A stretch of 64,000 bases of DNA, from contig JBFMFR010000017.1 in the NCBI GenBank assembly GCA_040752025.1, positions 39,438 to 103,437 of the forward strand. The letters are read 5' to 3'. The notes beneath the pieces were generated by a model, which worked only from the letters and a program-made list of their open reading frames with translations, made no database searches and was not told the DNA's origin. Origin of the DNA: JBFMFR01 sp040752025. Lineage in GTDB: Bacteria; Chloroflexota; Anaerolineae; Anaerolineales; UBA4823. Positions 51,367 through 60,096 of this stretch are shown here, piece by piece (within the stretch, counting starts at the first letter, position 1; each line of letters starts with the position of its first letter). A program made the position numbers and the translations under genes.

Positions 51367-51420
51367 TTGTTGGCCGCATGATCGCCAGCGAAATGATCGA
51401 TCAGCCCGAGATTGAACGCT

Positions 51421-52374
51421 ATGCAAGCCATAATCCTCGCAGCCGGTAAAGGCTCACGCTTACATCCCATCACAACCAGCCGTTCCAAAGCCATGCTCCC
51501 CATCCTGGGCAAGCCCATCGTCGAGCGCGTCATGGAACACCATTGCGCCAACGGCGTGACGGATTTTATCCTGGTCGTCAATCATGATGACCGCTACATC
51601 ACGCGCTATTTCCACCGCGAGTCGACTCTGGATGCCGATGTTCGCTTCGTCTACCAGATGCAGCGGCAAGGCATGGCAGATGCCCTGCGCTGTGCACAGC
51701 CGCTGATCGAAGACGACTTCATCCTTTCCGCTTGCGATAACCTGACCTCCAAAGAACACATCGCCCGCATGCTGGCTGCCTGGCGAGCCGAGCCACGCCC
51801 CAATGCAATCTTGACCCTCACCAGGATGCCTGCCGAACAACTCAGCAGCACCGGTGTGGTGGTGATGCAAGGTCCCTGGGTCACGCGCATTGTAGAGAAA
51901 CCTGCGCCCGGGCTGGCCCCTTCTGACATTGCCAGCCTGCCCCTATATATTTTCTCCCAGGCCATACTGGATTACCTGCCCGAGGTTCCCCGCTCACCCC
52001 GCGGCGAATATGAATTGCAGGATGCCATTCAGATGCTGATCGAACGCCAGGCGGGCGTGCGCGGCCTGCTGGTCGAAGGCCGGTTGACCCTGACCCGCCC
52101 CGCCGATCTGTTGGAAATCAACCGCCATTACCTCACGACTGGCAACAATCTGCCGCAATTACAGCCGCAAACCGTGGGCCCCAACACTCGCCTGGTCACT
52201 CCTTTGCATATCGAACAAGGTGTGATCATCGGTGCGAACTGTACCATCGGCCCAAATGTTTATATCGAGCGTGATTGCCACATCGGCGATAACGCTGAAA
52301 TCAAGGATGCGATCCTGCTGCGCGAATCCACGATCCCAGATGGCGCTCAGATCACGGATCAGGTCATATCCTGA
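51421..52374 (+). CDS. Sugar-1-phosphate nucleotidyltransferase with C-terminal hexapeptide repeats
   Basis: A 317-residue enzyme beginning MQAIILAAGKGSRLHPIT, the signature of NTP-transferase domains, with the activation Lys in GKPIVERV and the metal Asp in ILSACDNL. The C-terminal quarter shows left-handed beta-helix repeats (GVIIGANCTIGPNVYIERDC, HIGDNAEIKDAIL). It activates a sugar 1-phosphate to an NDP-sugar. It is probably partner of the GHMP kinase 54 nt upstream and the last gene of the hexuronate cluster. Start choice is modest because no strong SD is seen. Confidence 0.87.
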   Translation: MQAIILAAGKGSRLHPITTSRSKAMLPILGKPIVERVMEHHCANGVTDFILVVNHDDRYITRYFHRESTLDADVRFVYQMQRQGMADALRCAQPLIEDDFILSACDNLTSKEHIARMLAAWRAEPRPNAILTLTRMPAEQLSSTGVVVMQGPWVTRIVEKPAPGLAPSDIASLPLYIFSQAILDYLPEVPRSPRGEYELQDAIQMLIERQAGVRGLLVEGRLTLTRPADLLEINRHYLTTGNNLPQLQPQTVGPNTRLVTPLHIEQGVIIGANCTIGPNVYIERDCHIGDNAEIKDAILLRESTIPDGAQITDQVIS

Positions 52375-52410
52375 TCGCCCCCCACCTCGCCCGGATTACA
52401 CCTCCAACCG

Positions 52411-52439
52411 TTGACAGCCCGCCGGGCCTGCGTTAGACT
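52411..52439 (+). promoter_or_regulatory. Promoter of the dgt-greA unit
   Basis: TTGACA at 52411-52416, a 17-nt spacer, and TAGACT at 52434-52439, giving a leader of about 38 nt before dgt. It marks the boundary between the sugar cluster and housekeeping genes. Confidence 0.68.
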
Positions 52440-52483
52440 TAGCCAACTGGATTGTTCGAATCCTTTTCCGAAAGAGTGAAACG

Positions 52484-53650
52484 ATGTTTTTCAGCCGCAC
52501 ACAACTCGAAGATCTGGAAGATCAAAATCTGGCCCCTTATGCCTGCCGGAGCAAATTCACCAAGGGTCGCGTTTATCCCGAAGAGGAACCCGGTTATCGC
52601 ACGGCCTTTCAACGAGACCGCGATCGTATCCTGCATACCACCGCTTTCCGCCGTCTGGAATATAAGACCCAGGTGTTTTTCAATTACGAAGGCGATTACT
52701 ATCGCACGCGCCTGACGCACACGCTGGAAGTAGCTCAGATCGGGCGCACGATCGCTCGCGCTCTGGGCGCCAACGAAGACCTGATCGAAAGCATTTGCCT
52801 GGCGCACGACCTGGGGCATAGCGCTTTCGGACATTCGGGCGAAGTCGCCCTCGCCAGACTGATGAAAGATCACGGCGGTTTCGACCATAACAAACAATCC
52901 TTGCGCATCGTCACAGTGTTGGAACACCGCTACCCCGAATTCCCTGGCCTCAATCTGACCTGGGAATTGTGCGAAGGCATCGTCAAGCACGAATCCGAAT
53001 ACGATATCGCCGACGCCAGCGACTACAACCCGGATTTGCGCGGCCATTTGGAGGCTCAGATCGCCAACGTTGCCGATGAACTGGCCTACACCGCCCACGA
53101 TCTGGACGACGGTTTACACTCAGGCATGATCAACGCTCGTATGCTCGAAGGCATTACCCTGTGGGAAATCCTCATGGAAAGCACCGGTGTGCGCCAGTTC
53201 GACGCCAGCGAAAAAAACCTGGAAGATATGTTCCGCCACCAGTTGGTCCGCCGCCTGATTGGCCTGGAAGTCAGCGACCTGGTTCAAACCACACACGACC
53301 GCCTGCGTGATAGCAATGTGCGTTCGGTAGAAGAACTGCAGCGCTTGCCATATAACGTGGTCGGATTCAGCGAAGATATGCACCGCCGCAACCGCCAGCT
53401 CAAAGATTTTCTGTATAACAACCTGTATCGCCACCATCGCGTCGTGCGCATGGCCGTCAAGGCCGAAAAAATCATTGCAGATCTTTTCAACGCCTACCGC
53501 GCCGAACCGACCATCTTGCCACGCCACATTCAGGTCCAGGTAGACGCCTTCGGATTGGAACGCACCGTGTGCGATTACATCGCCGGCATGACTGACCGCT
53601 TCGCCGTTGAAGAACATGCGAAATTGTTTGACCCTTCGGTCAAACCATAA
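52484..53650 (+). CDS. dgt: dGTPase-like HD-domain triphosphohydrolase
   Basis: A 388-residue enzyme of the deoxyguanosinetriphosphate triphosphohydrolase-like family. The HD metal site is seen in TRLTHTLEVAQIGR (about 84-97), CLAHDLGHSAFGHSGE (about 105-120) and DELAYTAHDLDDG (about 200-212). It hydrolyses dNTPs to nucleoside and triphosphate, trimming nucleotide pools. It is the first gene behind a recognisable promoter and is followed after 33 nt by greA. Length fits the shorter bacterial subgroup. Confidence 0.92.
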   Translation: MFFSRTQLEDLEDQNLAPYACRSKFTKGRVYPEEEPGYRTAFQRDRDRILHTTAFRRLEYKTQVFFNYEGDYYRTRLTHTLEVAQIGRTIARALGANEDLIESICLAHDLGHSAFGHSGEVALARLMKDHGGFDHNKQSLRIVTVLEHRYPEFPGLNLTWELCEGIVKHESEYDIADASDYNPDLRGHLEAQIANVADELAYTAHDLDDGLHSGMINARMLEGITLWEILMESTGVRQFDASEKNLEDMFRHQLVRRLIGLEVSDLVQTTHDRLRDSNVRSVEELQRLPYNVVGFSEDMHRRNRQLKDFLYNNLYRHHRVVRMAVKAEKIIADLFNAYRAEPTILPRHIQVQVDAFGLERTVCDYIAGMTDRFAVEEHAKLFDPSVKP

Positions 53651-53683
53651 TGCCCGCATTCGCTTATTGGATGGAGAAGAAAA

Positions 53684-54151
53684 ATGCCTAACCCAACTTA
53701 CCTCACCGCTGAAGGCGCCGCCCGTTTGAAAGAAGAACTCCAACACCTGAAGGGACCTGAGCGCGAAGCCCTGGCAAAACGTTTACGCGCGGCGATCCAG
53801 GAAGGTGACTTATCGGAAAATGCCGATTACCACAAGGCCAAAGAAGATCAGGGATTCCTGGAAGGGCGCATCCAGGAATTGGAATACCTGTTGCACAACG
53901 CTACAATCATCGAAGAACAAACCGGCAAGCGCGACCAGGTTGAAGTCGGCGTGCGTGTTACTTTTCAAGAGGAAGATTATCCTCCCGAGACCTATTTTCT
54001 CGTAGGCGCCAAGGAAGCCGATCCACGCAACGGTCGTATTTCCAACGAATCCCCCTTTGGGCAGGCCTTGTTGGGCGGGCGTGAAGGCGATACCGTGACT
54101 GCTCAGACCCCAACAGGACAGGTACGCCTGAAGATCATCAAAATCGAATAG
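53684..54151 (+). CDS. greA: Transcription elongation factor GreA
   Basis: A 155-residue protein with the N-terminal coiled coil (about 8-75) holding the acidic tip EGDLSENADYHKAKE (about 40-54), which reaches into the RNA polymerase channel to stimulate transcript cleavage. The C-terminal FKBP-like domain ends VRLKIIKIE. GGAGAAG precedes the ATG. A strong terminator follows. Confidence 0.95.
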   Translation: MPNPTYLTAEGAARLKEELQHLKGPEREALAKRLRAAIQEGDLSENADYHKAKEDQGFLEGRIQELEYLLHNATIIEEQTGKRDQVEVGVRVTFQEEDYPPETYFLVGAKEADPRNGRISNESPFGQALLGGREGDTVTAQTPTGQVRLKIIKIE

Positions 54152-54172
54152 TCCGTCTTATCCGCATACGCG

Positions 54173-54234
54173 ACGGTCGGCAGCGGGTGGCGGAGGAGAG
54201 TTCTCCGCTTGCGCTGCCGACCGTTTTTGTTTCT
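54173..54234 (+). terminator. Rho-independent terminator of greA with a palindromic element in its loop
   Basis: Thirteen-bp stem 54173-54185 (ACGGTCGGCAGCG) with 54212-54224, followed by TTTTGTTTCTT. The 26-nt loop is itself an element variant (54188-54210). The stop of the minus-strand gene at 54242 lies just beyond, so the hairpin may serve both sides. Confidence 0.9.
54188..54210. repeat. Palindromic element variant K inside the greA terminator loop
   Basis: TGGCGGAGGAGAGTTCTCCGCTT: arms GCGGAG/CTCCGC as in the element family, with the same altered GAGAG core as the variant at 39685. It forms a second small hairpin nested in the loop of the terminator. Confidence 0.6.
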
Positions 54235-54241
54235 TCTGGAT

Positions 54242-55270
54242 TTACTTCTGCCAGATAGCCAGTTCCAGGATAAAGCTGTCGAAGAAGCTCTCTTCAGGCA
54301 TGGCGCCCTCGCCATAGCCCATGTTGACAACCCGCGCCACCATCTGCAGCGTCTGAGTTTCCAAAACGGCCTCTGCGCCTGGAGCAGCCAGGACGGGCTC
54401 GCCTTTGGCCTCCAGCCGCTGGCGGGTGGGGATGTCGTTGAACGCATGGGCGCTCATCACCACCTTGGTCACTGTCTGGATGTCGTTCTTATCGAACAGC
54501 CATACTTCGAAGGCCGTCACCTTCTTGGGATCCCCAACCCCAACGGTATCCGAAATCCCGACGCCGCATTCGCCCAGGAATTCACCAGAGGCCGAATCGA
54601 TACTGAAAGAATCATCGAACAGGTCATCTCCCAGCTTGTAAGACGCCATAAACTGCGCCGTGGGGGGCTCGGAACCGCTGGCTGCATAATCTGTCCAGGC
54701 AGCTTGCCGCTTGGCTTCCTGAGCCTGCATCGCAGGGGTGACAACACCGCTGCTCGGACGCCCGCGCAAGAACAGGTATGCCAGGATGGCTGCCAGCACC
54801 AACCCCAATACACACAACAGAGGCCAGAGTTTGCTGAAAAGGCTTCCACCCCCACTTGTTGGTGCAGGCGTTCCTCCCACTACAGGCGTTGCTTCGGTCC
54901 CTGGTGCAACCGGTGTGGTCAAGGCTTCCGCCCCTGCAACGATCCCGCTGTAGCTTAGAACCAGATCGATGGGTAACGTACCCGGGTTCTGCACAATCTC
55001 GTTCAAGGCTTCTTGTCCATTTTCGCCAAGCGCTTTGTAACGCGCCTGAGCCTTGGCCGCATCGCCATTCTGCCCGAAGGCTTCGATGCTCATCCGCAGG
55101 TATTCCACCTGCTCAGAATAGACCAAATCTTTAGCACTGGCATCTTTCCACTCGACTGGCCAAATCCACCAGCCTAGAACAACCAAACCAAAGATCGTGC
55201 CCACGATGAAACCAATAGCCACCCCCACGATCAGGGGGTTGGTCTTGATCTGCTCACGAAATGCATTCAT
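54242..55270 (-). CDS. Two-TM membrane protein with large C-terminal soluble domain, function unknown
   Basis: A 342-residue protein. Helix 1 spans about 13-33, a soluble part of about 75 residues follows, then a Pro/Thr/Gly-rich linker (about 117-144), helix 2 at about 150-168, and a C-terminal domain of about 170 residues. The C-terminal part contains GECGVGISDTVGVGDPKKVTAFEVWLFD, a pattern I associate with hypothetical proteins of Chloroflexota but cannot assign. It has its own promoter upstream and is not close enough to topA (178 nt) to be a tight operon member. Confidence 0.8.
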   Translation of the reverse strand: MNAFREQIKTNPLIVGVAIGFIVGTIFGLVVLGWWIWPVEWKDASAKDLVYSEQVEYLRMSIEAFGQNGDAAKAQARYKALGENGQEALNEIVQNPGTLPIDLVLSYSGIVAGAEALTTPVAPGTEATPVVGGTPAPTSGGGSLFSKLWPLLCVLGLVLAAILAYLFLRGRPSSGVVTPAMQAQEAKRQAAWTDYAASGSEPPTAQFMASYKLGDDLFDDSFSIDSASGEFLGECGVGISDTVGVGDPKKVTAFEVWLFDKNDIQTVTKVVMSAHAFNDIPTRQRLEAKGEPVLAAPGAEAVLETQTLQMVARVVNMGYGEGAMPEESFFDSFILELAIWQK

Positions 55271-55375
55271 CTCTTTTCTCCCTGTTGAGATCCTAGAGTC
55301 GTTGATGAGGCCGGATGCTCAGGCAGCTTCATCTGTCTATAAGCTTGCCGCCTGACCTTGCCGCGTATTTCCTTT

Positions 55376-55404
55376 ATTTTAGACCATACTGTCAATTTAT
55401 GCAA
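55376..55404 (-). promoter_or_regulatory. Probable promoter of the two-TM protein gene
   Basis: On the minus strand TTGCAT (complement of 55399-55404), a 17-nt spacer and TAAAAT (complement of 55376-55381). The leader would be about 100 nt. The -35 is weak, the -10 good. The remaining gap to topA shows no strong terminator. Confidence 0.5.
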
Positions 55405-55448
55405 CTGTTTCGACAGGCATCCATATCACTGCTTTTCTGGTGCAAGAA

Positions 55449-57818
55449 CTATGCCGCACTGTCTATCTCAGCCGCCTCATCTACCGTCACCTGATCTAAC
55501 GAAAACCGTTCTTCGCACTTCAGGCATTGCGCATCTCTCTTATCAGCGATCACCAACAGCCCACCACACTCCGGGCAAGGGGTTGGCAGAGGGCGCTTCC
55601 AGGAGGTGAAATCGCACACCGGGTAGTTAGCGCATCCATAGAAAATGCGACCTTTGCGTGTTTTGCGCTCGACAATCTCGCCGTTATCTTGCGGACACTT
55701 GACGCCGATCTTCTCCAACCAGGCCTCCGTGTAACGACACTCCGGGAAATTGCTGCAACTGATGAATTTCCCATAACGTCCCCAACGAATCACCAGTTCG
55801 TGTCCACATTGTGGGCAGGCTCTGCCAATGGGTTCGGGTCCCATATTAAGTTGAGGAATACGTTCCTCGGCCTGCACCACCTGCCTGGCGAAAGGATCGT
55901 AGAATTCGCGCAACAGTTCCACCCAGGGAAGGTGCCCAGATGCGATACGATCCAAATCCTCCTCCATATGCGCGGTAAAACTAACATCCAGGATATCCGG
56001 GAAATTCTCGATCAAAATATCATTCACCAAGATACCCGTTTCCGTGGGCGTCAGGCGTTTGCCATCCCGCGTTACATAACCACGCTGTTGAATCGTCCCC
56101 AGGATGGGCGCATAAGTTGAAGGCCGGCCGATTCCGAACTCTTCCAACGTGCGCACCAGGGAGGCTTCAGAAAAGCGCGGCGGCGGCTGCGTGAAATGCT
56201 GTTCGGGGATCAAGCGCACCAGGCGCTGAGACTGCCCCTCTGCCAGGTCAGGAGGAATACGCGTATCTTCTTCCTCAGGTTTTTGATCTTCGTCACGCGC
56301 TTCTTCATAAACAATCAGGAAGCCAGGGAAAAGGATGGCTGAGCCCGAGGCGCGCAGCAAATAACTGTGGTCTGTAGTTTTCCCGGTCACCTCTACAGAA
56401 ATCGTGTCATACACCGCCGGAGTCATCTGAGAAGCCACAAAACGCTGCCAGATCAGTTGATACAGGCGGAACTGGTCGCGATTCAAGAAGGTTTTGATCG
56501 ATTCGGGCTGGTGCAGCACTGAAGTTGGGCGAACCGCCTCGTGCGCTTCCTGAGCGCCGCGCGCTTTGGTCTTGTATTTCGGCGGTTGGGAGGGCAAGAA
56601 CTTCTCGCCATAACGCTCAGCGATGAACTCACGCGCCTCTGTTTGAGCCAGTTCAGAAACGTTCGTGGAGTCTGTACGCATGTAAGTGATCAGGCCCACT
56701 GCGCCGCCTTGCCCAATATCGATCCCTTCATAGAGCTGCTGAGCCAGCGCCATCGTGCGCCGGGCGGTGTATCCCAGGCGGCGCGAAGCTTCCTGCTGCA
56801 GTGTGCTGGTGGTGAAGGGGGCAGACGGGCTGCGACGCCGCTCGCCACGTTTGATCTTTGTAATCTGGTAGCTCGCCTCAGCCATATCCGCCAGGATCGG
56901 CTGCACCACGGCTTCACTGGGCAGTTCAGGCTCGGCTTCATCGATGCGGGCCAGCTTGGCGGTGAAGGTTTGTTGGCCGGCTTCTGGCTGAAACTCAGCC
57001 CCGATCGTCCAATACTCCACTGGCACGAATGCATCGATCTCGCGCTCGCGCTCGACGATCAAACGCAGCGCCACCGATTGCACGCGCCCGGCCGACAAAC
57101 GGCCACGTACCTTGCGCCACAGCAATGGGCTCAGGTTATATCCCACCAGGCGGTCCAGCACCCGGCGCGCTTGCTGCGCATCGACAAGATCCATATCGAT
57201 ATTGCGCGTATGTGCAAATGCTTCTGCCACGGCCGGCTCGGTGATCTCGTGGAAAACCACCCGGCGGGTGATCCTTGGATCGATTTGAGCCGCTTCTATC
57301 AAGTGCCAGGCAATCGCTTCCCCCTCCCGGTCCGGGTCCGTTGCCAGGTAGACCTCCGCCGCGTCTTTGACCAGACTCTTCAATTCCTTCACCACGGCTC
57401 GCTTTTCGTTCGGCACGCGATATTTGGGCTGGAAATCATTTTCGAGATCCACAGAAAGCTGCGAGCGGAGCAGGTCGCGCACATGCCCCACGGACGGCTT
57501 CACGGTAAAGCCCTTACCCAAGAAGCGTCCGACTGTGCGCGCTTTGGCGGGCGACTCCACAATCACCAGCTTGCCAGAGCGCCTGGCTTTGCGCTCCTCA
57601 GGGCTGGGAGGCTTTAAACCTTCATGGGCTGGTGTACGGCCCATCCGGAATAGTTTTGTGCCGCATTCAGCGCACACGCCCTGCGTGGCAGGTGTGCCAT
57701 TCTTTGTAAAGACAGCCTTAGGCTCGATAATTTCACGCTTGGTTTTACACTTGACGCAATATGCTTCCACCGTAAAATCCTCCTCATCAGGAATAATTTT
57801 AGAAATACGGTTTTCCAT
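55449..57818 (-). CDS. topA: DNA topoisomerase I with extra N-terminal zinc ribbon
   Basis: A 789-residue type IA topoisomerase. Residues 16-60 form an added four-Cys zinc ribbon (YCVKCK at 20-25, CAECG at 49-53; DUF5679 type). The Toprim domain begins at about 82 (KLVIVESPAKA) and has DPDREGEA (161-168). The active-site Tyr is 379 in GLITYMRTDS. Three C-terminal zinc-finger units follow (CPQCGHELVIRWGRYGKF, a C-x-region around CPQDNGEIVERK, and CPECGGLLVI). It relaxes negative supercoils. The start overlaps the manC end by 20 nt, so it is the last gene of the ffh operon. Confidence 0.94.
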   Translation of the reverse strand: MENRISKIIPDEEDFTVEAYCVKCKTKREIIEPKAVFTKNGTPATQGVCAECGTKLFRMGRTPAHEGLKPPSPEERKARRSGKLVIVESPAKARTVGRFLGKGFTVKPSVGHVRDLLRSQLSVDLENDFQPKYRVPNEKRAVVKELKSLVKDAAEVYLATDPDREGEAIAWHLIEAAQIDPRITRRVVFHEITEPAVAEAFAHTRNIDMDLVDAQQARRVLDRLVGYNLSPLLWRKVRGRLSAGRVQSVALRLIVEREREIDAFVPVEYWTIGAEFQPEAGQQTFTAKLARIDEAEPELPSEAVVQPILADMAEASYQITKIKRGERRRSPSAPFTTSTLQQEASRRLGYTARRTMALAQQLYEGIDIGQGGAVGLITYMRTDSTNVSELAQTEAREFIAERYGEKFLPSQPPKYKTKARGAQEAHEAVRPTSVLHQPESIKTFLNRDQFRLYQLIWQRFVASQMTPAVYDTISVEVTGKTTDHSYLLRASGSAILFPGFLIVYEEARDEDQKPEEEDTRIPPDLAEGQSQRLVRLIPEQHFTQPPPRFSEASLVRTLEEFGIGRPSTYAPILGTIQQRGYVTRDGKRLTPTETGILVNDILIENFPDILDVSFTAHMEEDLDRIASGHLPWVELLREFYDPFARQVVQAEERIPQLNMGPEPIGRACPQCGHELVIRWGRYGKFISCSNFPECRYTEAWLEKIGVKCPQDNGEIVERKTRKGRIFYGCANYPVCDFTSWKRPLPTPCPECGGLLVIADKRDAQCLKCEERFSLDQVTVDEAAEIDSAA

Positions 57819-58902
57819 CTTCTTTCAACTGGTTGACCACCTGGCGCACGCGCTGTGCCTGATCCTTATGGCACACCAGCAAGACATCGCCGGTATCGAC
57901 CAGCACCAGATCCTCAACACCGATGGTCACAATCAAACGCCGCTCCTGGTTGACATATACCAAAGATTTTCTGGTATCCAGGCCAACGTGGGTGCCGCCC
58001 ATAATGATATTCCCATCTTTATCCCCCTCTAATAACTCGAAGAGCGAATCCCAACTCCCCACATCGCTCCAATTCAATCCCGAAGCTGGTAACATGGCAA
58101 CGTCATTTGCATTTTCCATGATGCCGTAGTCAATGCTCTGGGCTTCCAAACCAGCCCATACATCTTGAAGAATCGCTCTCCGGTCCGGCGTTTCCCAGGC
58201 CTGTTCAATCCGCTCCAATCCGGCAGCCAGGCCTGGCATCTGGCGCTTGAACTCTGCCAGGATGCGCTCGGTGCGCCAGACAAACATACCAGAATTCCAG
58301 GCATGGTCCCCTGTTTCTAGCATGGCACGCGCCTGGGCTTCGTCAGGTTTTTCCTTGAACCGCCGGACGCGAAACACATCGAAGCCAGTATCACTCTGAT
58401 CGTGATAGATACCCAGGTGTTCACCGCGCTGCACATAACCAAAGCCCATCGCCGGGAAAGTTGGCTCGATCCCCAATGTTACCAGATATCCATCCTGGGC
58501 CACGTTGTATGCCGCCTGCAGGGTCTGCCGGAAATAGGCATCATTTCCAATATAATGATCGGAAGTAAGCACAGCCATCACTGCTTGCGAGTCGAATTTG
58601 TGCAGCACAGTTGCCGCCAACCCTATTGCAGGCGCAGTATTGCGCGGCATCGGCTCCAGCAAGAAATTCTCGAACGGGATCTCCGGGCATTGGGCATGTA
58701 ACTCTGCCGCCTGCTCCTCAACCGTGACAACAAAAATCCGCTCCGGCGAAAAAACCCCATGCAAACGCTGCACAGACGTCTGGAATAGTGTACGCTCATC
58801 GAAAAGGCTCAACATTTGTTTGGGCCTGGTCTGTCGTGAAAGCGGCCACAGGCGCGTCCCTCCTCCGCCAGCCATTATCACCGCATAATAGTGATTCAAC
58901 AT
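57799..58902 (-). CDS. manC: Mannose-1-phosphate guanylyltransferase
   Basis: A 367-residue nucleotidyltransferase: the pyrophosphorylase signature GGGGTRLWPLSRQTRPKQ (about 12-29), LLEPMPRNTAPAIGLAA (about 80-96), the central WNSGMFVWR, and SIDYGIMENA followed by WSDVGSWDSL. It makes GDP-mannose for glycans. The C-terminal isomerase domain of bifunctional ManC/AlgA enzymes is absent; the length is that of the single-function group. It overlaps dprA by 7 nt and topA by 20 nt. Confidence 0.92.
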   Translation of the reverse strand: MLNHYYAVIMAGGGGTRLWPLSRQTRPKQMLSLFDERTLFQTSVQRLHGVFSPERIFVVTVEEQAAELHAQCPEIPFENFLLEPMPRNTAPAIGLAATVLHKFDSQAVMAVLTSDHYIGNDAYFRQTLQAAYNVAQDGYLVTLGIEPTFPAMGFGYVQRGEHLGIYHDQSDTGFDVFRVRRFKEKPDEAQARAMLETGDHAWNSGMFVWRTERILAEFKRQMPGLAAGLERIEQAWETPDRRAILQDVWAGLEAQSIDYGIMENANDVAMLPASGLNWSDVGSWDSLFELLEGDKDGNIIMGGTHVGLDTRKSLVYVNQERRLIVTIGVEDLVLVDTGDVLLVCHKDQAQRVRQVVNQLKEDGKPYF

Positions 58903-60020
58903 TCATCCACCTCATACTGCGAACTCGGTTCATAGACTGCCACGTAACGCATACCACCTACCTGGCGCACCATGCCTTTCAATTCCATCATGGTCAAAGC
59001 AGCCGAAACCTGTTCGATCGGCAAACCCGCACGGGCGCGGATTTCATCTACATGCTGTGGTTCGTGACTCAGAATGATATAAAGTTGCGCCTCAGTTGCA
59101 TCTGCAGGCAGCACCGAACGCGCCGCTCGATATTCACTCACCTGGCTGAGACTCAATGTTTCCAGAATCGTTTGCGCATCTAAAAGAATGTGCGCCCCTT
59201 CTTGGATCAGCACGTTCGTTCCTTTGCTTTGAGGTGCATAGATATTGCCTGGAACAGCGAAAACCTGCCGTCCCTGTTCGGCTGCGAATGCAGCAGTAAT
59301 CAGCGCGCCGCTTTTGATGCCTGCCTCGATCACCACCACCGCCAGCGAAAGGCCAGAAATGATGCGATTGCGCGGTGGGAAATTGCTCGCTTCTGGCTCC
59401 GTACCGGGCGGGTAATCGCTGATGATCGCACCCTGGTTGAAAATTTGCTCGGACAATCGCCGGTGCTCCGGAGGGTAGATTCGATCCACACCACTGCCCA
59501 GCACCGCCAGGGTCCGCCCGCCCGCCTGAATAGCAGCCTGGTGAGCGATACCATCCGTACCCCGCGCCAGACCGCTGACAACCGTCACGCCATTGCGCGC
59601 CAGTTCGCTGACAAGTTCGTGGGTCACCTGTTGCCCATAAGCCGTTACACGCCGTGTACCTACAACTGCCACCGCCCATTGATCTTCTTCAAGCAGTTTT
59701 CCACGCACGTAGAGCACAGGTGGCGGCTGGTCAATTTCCTGCAAACGGCGCGGGTAAGCTGCATCTTCCCAGGTCAGCACCTCGATCCCGCGTGCCTGAA
59801 TCTGCTCCCAGGTGCGGGACAACACCTCACTCGCTCGAACCTGGCACAGGTTTTCAACCAGCTTGCTGCCCAACCCGGCCTCTTCTAGCCTGCGCGGCGA
59901 AGCATCCCAGGCCGTGCCGATATCGCCGAAGTATTCCAGCAAAACTCGCAAACGCGCCGCGCCAATGCCTTTGACCAGGTTGAACCCTACCCAATACTTC
60001 CGAGAGTCATCCACCGCCAT
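58896..60020 (-). CDS. dprA: DNA-processing protein DprA
   Basis: A 374-residue DprA/Smf protein; the start at 60020 (MAVDDSRKYW) is preferred over an in-frame upstream ATG. An N-terminal helix-hairpin-helix-like region (GIGAARLRVLLEYFG) precedes the Rossmann-like core with VVGTRRVTAYG, SGLARGTDGIAH, NFPPRNRIISGLS and GALITAAFAAEQGRQVFAVP. A C-terminal winged helix follows (about 300-370). It loads RecA on incoming single strands in natural transformation. It lies between rimM (76 nt upstream) and manC. Confidence 0.94.
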   Translation of the reverse strand: MAVDDSRKYWVGFNLVKGIGAARLRVLLEYFGDIGTAWDASPRRLEEAGLGSKLVENLCQVRASEVLSRTWEQIQARGIEVLTWEDAAYPRRLQEIDQPPPVLYVRGKLLEEDQWAVAVVGTRRVTAYGQQVTHELVSELARNGVTVVSGLARGTDGIAHQAAIQAGGRTLAVLGSGVDRIYPPEHRRLSEQIFNQGAIISDYPPGTEPEASNFPPRNRIISGLSLAVVVIEAGIKSGALITAAFAAEQGRQVFAVPGNIYAPQSKGTNVLIQEGAHILLDAQTILETLSLSQVSEYRAARSVLPADATEAQLYIILSHEPQHVDEIRARAGLPIEQVSAALTMMELKGMVRQVGGMRYVAVYEPSSQYEVDEC

Positions 60021-60096
60021 TCCCCCGCGCCTTGCTGCATAAGCTGGACTTACGCCAGCGATTGCTGCAGCGAAGCTGCGCCTGTACACCTATCCA

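Noticed and set aside
56541..57617. 358-codon open frame on the plus strand opposite topA
   Set aside because: It is the shadow of a GC-rich conserved gene, has no recognisable domain, and its sequence is rich in His, Arg and Gln as expected for antisense frames.
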